From Bacteroidota bacterium (GTDB taxonomy: Bacteria > Bacteroidota > Ignavibacteria > Kapaibacteriales > UBA2268), in NCBI GenBank assembly GCA_022708005.1, contig JAKIZN010000047.1:1-8820 (forward strand): a stretch of 8,820 nucleotides of DNA. The letters run 5' to 3'. Shown piece by piece: positions 6,610 to 8,820 of this stretch. Position 1 is the stretch's first letter; each line of letters opens with the position of its first letter. The position numbers and the translations under genes were made by a program. Below the pieces are notes generated by a model, which ran no database searches, was not told the DNA's origin, and saw nothing but the letters and a program-made list of their open reading frames with translations.

Positions 6610-8472
6610 TTATTTCAAAATTGCTTCAAGTTGATCTAAATATTTATTCATTTTTTCAATCGTCTTATTTATCGGGTCTGGAGTGGTCATATCGACTCCT
6701 GCTCGCTTCAATACGTCTATGCCATACAAAGAATTACCAGAAGAGAGAAACTCTAAGTATTTATCAATAGCTGGTTTGCCTTGCTTTTTGATATTTTCGG
6801 CAAAGGCTTGAGCGGCGGCAAATCCAGTAGAATATTGGAAAACATAGAAGTTATATTTTGTTAAGTGATGCACTCTCGCCCACGAAGTAGTTTCTTCTGG
6901 GTCGGTAACCATAGCGCTGCCCCAGTGCTGTTGATAAAGGTCGCCAAAAAGTTTAGAAAGCTCTTCGGCAGTCATAATTTCGCCTTTGGCAGCTCTTTCG
7001 TGAGTGATTTTTTCAAATTCTGCAAAATGTGCTTGGCGGAAAAAAGTTTGCTGAGCGTTTAGCAAAAACTTCTCGATAAGCATAGATTTTTCTTCGTTTG
7101 TTTTAGCATTCTCTAACATATAATCGAGCAATAACGCTTCATTTGTAGTGGAAGCAACTTCCGCAACAAAGATTGAATAATTAGCATAGTGATAAGGCTG
7201 CGTCTTTTCGGTAAAGAAGGAGTGCATATTATGCCCTAACTCATGAACAAGGGTAAACACATCATCAAGCGTATTGTTCCAATTTAGGAGAATATATGGA
7301 TGAACTCCGCACCCACAGCCGTTTGAATATGCTCCGCTGCGTTTGCCTTTTGTTTCGTAAACGTCTATCCAGCGATTATCAAAGCACATTTGCAAGGCTT
7401 TCATATATTCTTCGCCCATAGGTTTTAGCGCTTTCATAATGATTTCTTTGGCTTCTTCGAATGTATATTCTTTTGTCGAGCCGGGGAAAAGCGATGCGTA
7501 AGTATCGTAAGGATGCAATTCGGATACTTTTAGCACTTTTTTCTTCAAGTTAGCCCAACGGTGCAAAGTTTTAATATTTTGATGCACAGATTTTATCAAA
7601 TTATCATATACCGCAACTGGAATATTATCCTCAAATAGAGCGGCTTCAAGTGGAGAGTTGAAATGCCTGATTTCTGAGTTAATTAGGCGAGTTTTCAGCC
7701 TACCGTTATAAAGCGCTGCGTAAGTGCCTAATAGTTGCTTATAAGGCTCATAATAGCCTTTGTATACTCTCATTCTATAGTCTCTATCGTTGGAGTAAAG
7801 AGAAGAGCGGAATCTGCCATGCGAAAGCTCAATATCATTGCCGTCTTTGTCCTTTATTGTTGGGAAAGGCAGCTCGGCATCATTAAGTATACCATAAGTT
7901 TCATTTGGTATTCCCATAATAGGCGACATTTTTGCTAGTAGCTCTTCCTCTTTTGCCGATAGCGTATGCTGCTTTTGACGCATCATATTATCTAAAGTAT
8001 GCTCATATACTTTCAAGCCTTTTTCTACTATTATATATTTTTTTACTGTTTCTGCGGGCAATTCCATCAATTCTGGCATAAAGAAAGATGTTGCTGCGGA
8101 GAAATCAGCACTAATTTTCTGTGTTTTTTGGAACATCGTTTGGTATTTGCCGTCGGATACATCTAAATCGCGAGCCATTGAGCTATAAAAATACAGTTTA
8201 ACGAATCTTTTTTCGAGTTCATAATAATCATTTAATGCGGCGAGCAAACTTTGGGCATCTCTCCCCAGCGTGCCTTTATGCTTAGAAAATGTTGGTATAT
8301 CTTTCGCTACGGCATTATAGTCTGCTTCCCATTCTGCGTCAGTTTTATAAATATGGGTCAAATCCCATTTGTATTTGTCTTGAATTTTGTCCCTTGTGGG
8401 AAGTGATTGAGCAGACATTTCTGTAGCAACTCCTGCAATTATAATAAAAAGCAACAATTTTAATTTTAACAT
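6610..8472 (-). CDS. pepF: Exported oligoendopeptidase F (M3 family zinc metallopeptidase)
   Basis: With ATG 8472 as start the protein has 620 residues, near the usual PepF length plus a signal peptide. The frame extends to ATG 8496 (628 residues), but 8472 is preferred: GGAG lies 6 bases upstream, and it gives a clean signal peptide (MLKLKLLLFIIIAGVATEMS, then AQS), implying export. Numbering from 8472, the zinc site is HELGH (H410, E411, H414) with third ligand E438 in FVAEVASTTNE; HPYILLNW before it and QPYHYANY after it are family blocks. A helical N-terminal domain precedes the catalytic domain. PepF-type enzymes cut oligopeptides, so this one may digest imported peptides in the periplasm. 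C386 and C388 (GCGCG) sit in the substrate-side loop. It ends in TAA, 125 bases before the flavodiiron gene, and is probably a separate transcription unit or the promoter-proximal gene. Confidence 0.93.
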   Translation of the reverse strand: MLKLKLLLFIIIAGVATEMSAQSLPTRDKIQDKYKWDLTHIYKTDAEWEADYNAVAKDIPTFSKHKGTLGRDAQSLLAALNDYYELEKRFVKLYFYSSMARDLDVSDGKYQTMFQKTQKISADFSAATSFFMPELMELPAETVKKYIIVEKGLKVYEHTLDNMMRQKQHTLSAKEEELLAKMSPIMGIPNETYGILNDAELPFPTIKDKDGNDIELSHGRFRSSLYSNDRDYRMRVYKGYYEPYKQLLGTYAALYNGRLKTRLINSEIRHFNSPLEAALFEDNIPVAVYDNLIKSVHQNIKTLHRWANLKKKVLKVSELHPYDTYASLFPGSTKEYTFEEAKEIIMKALKPMGEEYMKALQMCFDNRWIDVYETKGKRSGAYSNGCGCGVHPYILLNWNNTLDDVFTLVHELGHNMHSFFTEKTQPYHYANYSIFVAEVASTTNEALLLDYMLENAKTNEEKSMLIEKFLLNAQQTFFRQAHFAEFEKITHERAAKGEIMTAEELSKLFGDLYQQHWGSAMVTDPEETTSWARVHHLTKYNFYVFQYSTGFAAAQAFAENIKKQGKPAIDKYLEFLSSGNSLYGIDVLKRAGVDMTTPDPINKTIEKMNKYLDQLEAILK

Positions 8473-8478
8473 AAAAAA

Positions 8479-8482
8479 CTCC
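8479..8482 (-). promoter_or_regulatory. Shine-Dalgarno site deciding the pepF start
   Basis: GGAG on the - strand sits 6 bases before ATG 8472. No such site precedes the in-frame ATG at 8496, so the downstream ATG is favoured. Confidence 0.65.
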
Positions 8483-8648
8483 GTTTTTACAAACATAAAA
8501 ACTGCAAGTTAAGAAAAATTCCCTTCAAAGAAAAGTTGTGATTAGCTAAAATCAATAATTTATAGCCACAGCAAGTTTCAAGTCGTATTTTCTTTTTGAA
8601 TTTATCTCAAATAATGCAATGGAAATTATTGCCTAATCGATACTCGCT

Positions 8649-8681
8649 AGATGTCCTACACCTTCGAGGTGTAGGACATCT
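8649..8681. repeat. 33-base perfect palindrome, second copy
   Basis: A 15-bp perfect stem (AGATGTCCTACACCT and its complement) with loop TCG. It matches the palindrome at 1981-2013 except for one compensatory pair in the stem (T-A there, C-G here) and the loop. Neither strand has a T-run beside it, so it is not an obvious terminator here. Its end overlaps the adjoining 71-base repeat by five bases. Confidence 0.9.
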
Positions 8682-8748
8682 TAAAACCTAATATTTCCTT
8701 ACGGATGCGCATTCAGTTAGAGCTTCTAATGCATTATTTGGGTTTAAT
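8677..8748 (-). repeat. 72-base dispersed repeat, right copy
   Basis: Read on the - strand it aligns with 1662-1732 (about 12 substitutions, one indel). Its outer end also matches the partial copy at 1748-1774 with two mismatches in 27. It abuts the 33-base palindrome, so palindrome and repeat may form one composite element of about 100 bases (8649-8748). Confidence 0.75.
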
Positions 8749-8782
8749 TAAGTTATAAAAAAAAATAAAATCAATAAAAAAA

Positions 8783-8819
8783 TAATTTGCATAAAAATTA
8801 ACCACTAGTTAATTTGCAT
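8783..8819. repeat. Direct repeat TAATTTGCAT around a small inverted repeat
   Basis: TAATTTGCAT occurs at 8783-8792 and 8810-8819. Between and overlapping them is ATTAAC-CACTA-GTTAAT (8797-8813). The AT content is very high, so some of this may be chance; it could be an operator or promoter area of a gene beyond the window. Confidence 0.3.
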
Positions 8820-8820
8820 G

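Larger units (their letters stand above)
8473..8820. other. Gene-free region upstream of pepF
   Basis: About 350 bases with no credible gene. The part nearest pepF (to about 8640) should hold its promoter, but I see no clean match to either the Bacteroidota (TTTG / TAnnTTTG) or the standard sigma-70 pattern. Next come the second copy of the 33-base palindrome and the right copy of the 71-base repeat, then a very AT-rich tail to the window end. Confidence 0.7.

Noticed and set aside
8494..8496. ATG 8496 as the pepF start
   Set aside because: It lacks a ribosome site and adds eight residues before the signal peptide, while ATG 8472 has GGAG at 6 bases.

Overview
The window reads as a low-GC chromosomal segment of an anaerobic or microaerophilic bacterium of the Bacteroidota/Chlorobiota (FCB) type. 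This is inferred from a DUF2851 gene (a family I know mainly from that group), an exported PepF-type peptidase, a stand-alone flavodiiron protein, few Shine-Dalgarno sites, and intergenic DNA rich in short palindromes. I cannot name a species.

Layout. On the left, a radical SAM gene of the YgiQ family runs on the + strand; its 5' end lies outside the window. Next comes about 430 bases of gene-free DNA (1659-2087) packed with short palindromic and tandem repeats. The rest of the coding DNA is on the - strand. Read in transcription order from the right it is: oligoendopeptidase F with a signal peptide; a 125-base gap with two competing hairpins; then a tight cluster of flavodiiron protein, FemAB/GNAT-like acyltransferase, GT4 glycosyltransferase and a DUF2851 gene. 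The right end (8473-8820) is a second gene-free stretch carrying copies of the same repeats seen at the left.

How the genes fit. Flavodiiron protein, FemAB-like protein and glycosyltransferase are 9 and 6 bases apart and were probably transcribed together, with DUF2851 last. The FemAB-like and GT4 genes suggest modification of a cell-envelope polymer or glycolipid. The flavodiiron protein scavenges O2 or NO and has no obvious functional tie to them. The cluster probably ends at a 33-base palindrome followed by a T-run on the - strand.

Most notable points: (1) the DUF2851 gene is cut by a single in-frame TGA exactly where the family has the conserved Gly of its GPD motif, while none of the six genes uses TGA as its natural stop; (2) two copies of a 33-base perfect palindrome, one near each repeat cluster, differ by a compensatory base-pair change; (3) a repeat of about 71 bases occurs in inverted orientation on both sides of the whole - strand block, and its left copy ends beside an IS-end-like sequence. 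I saw no CRISPR array, tRNA, rRNA, intact transposase or clearly new defence system.
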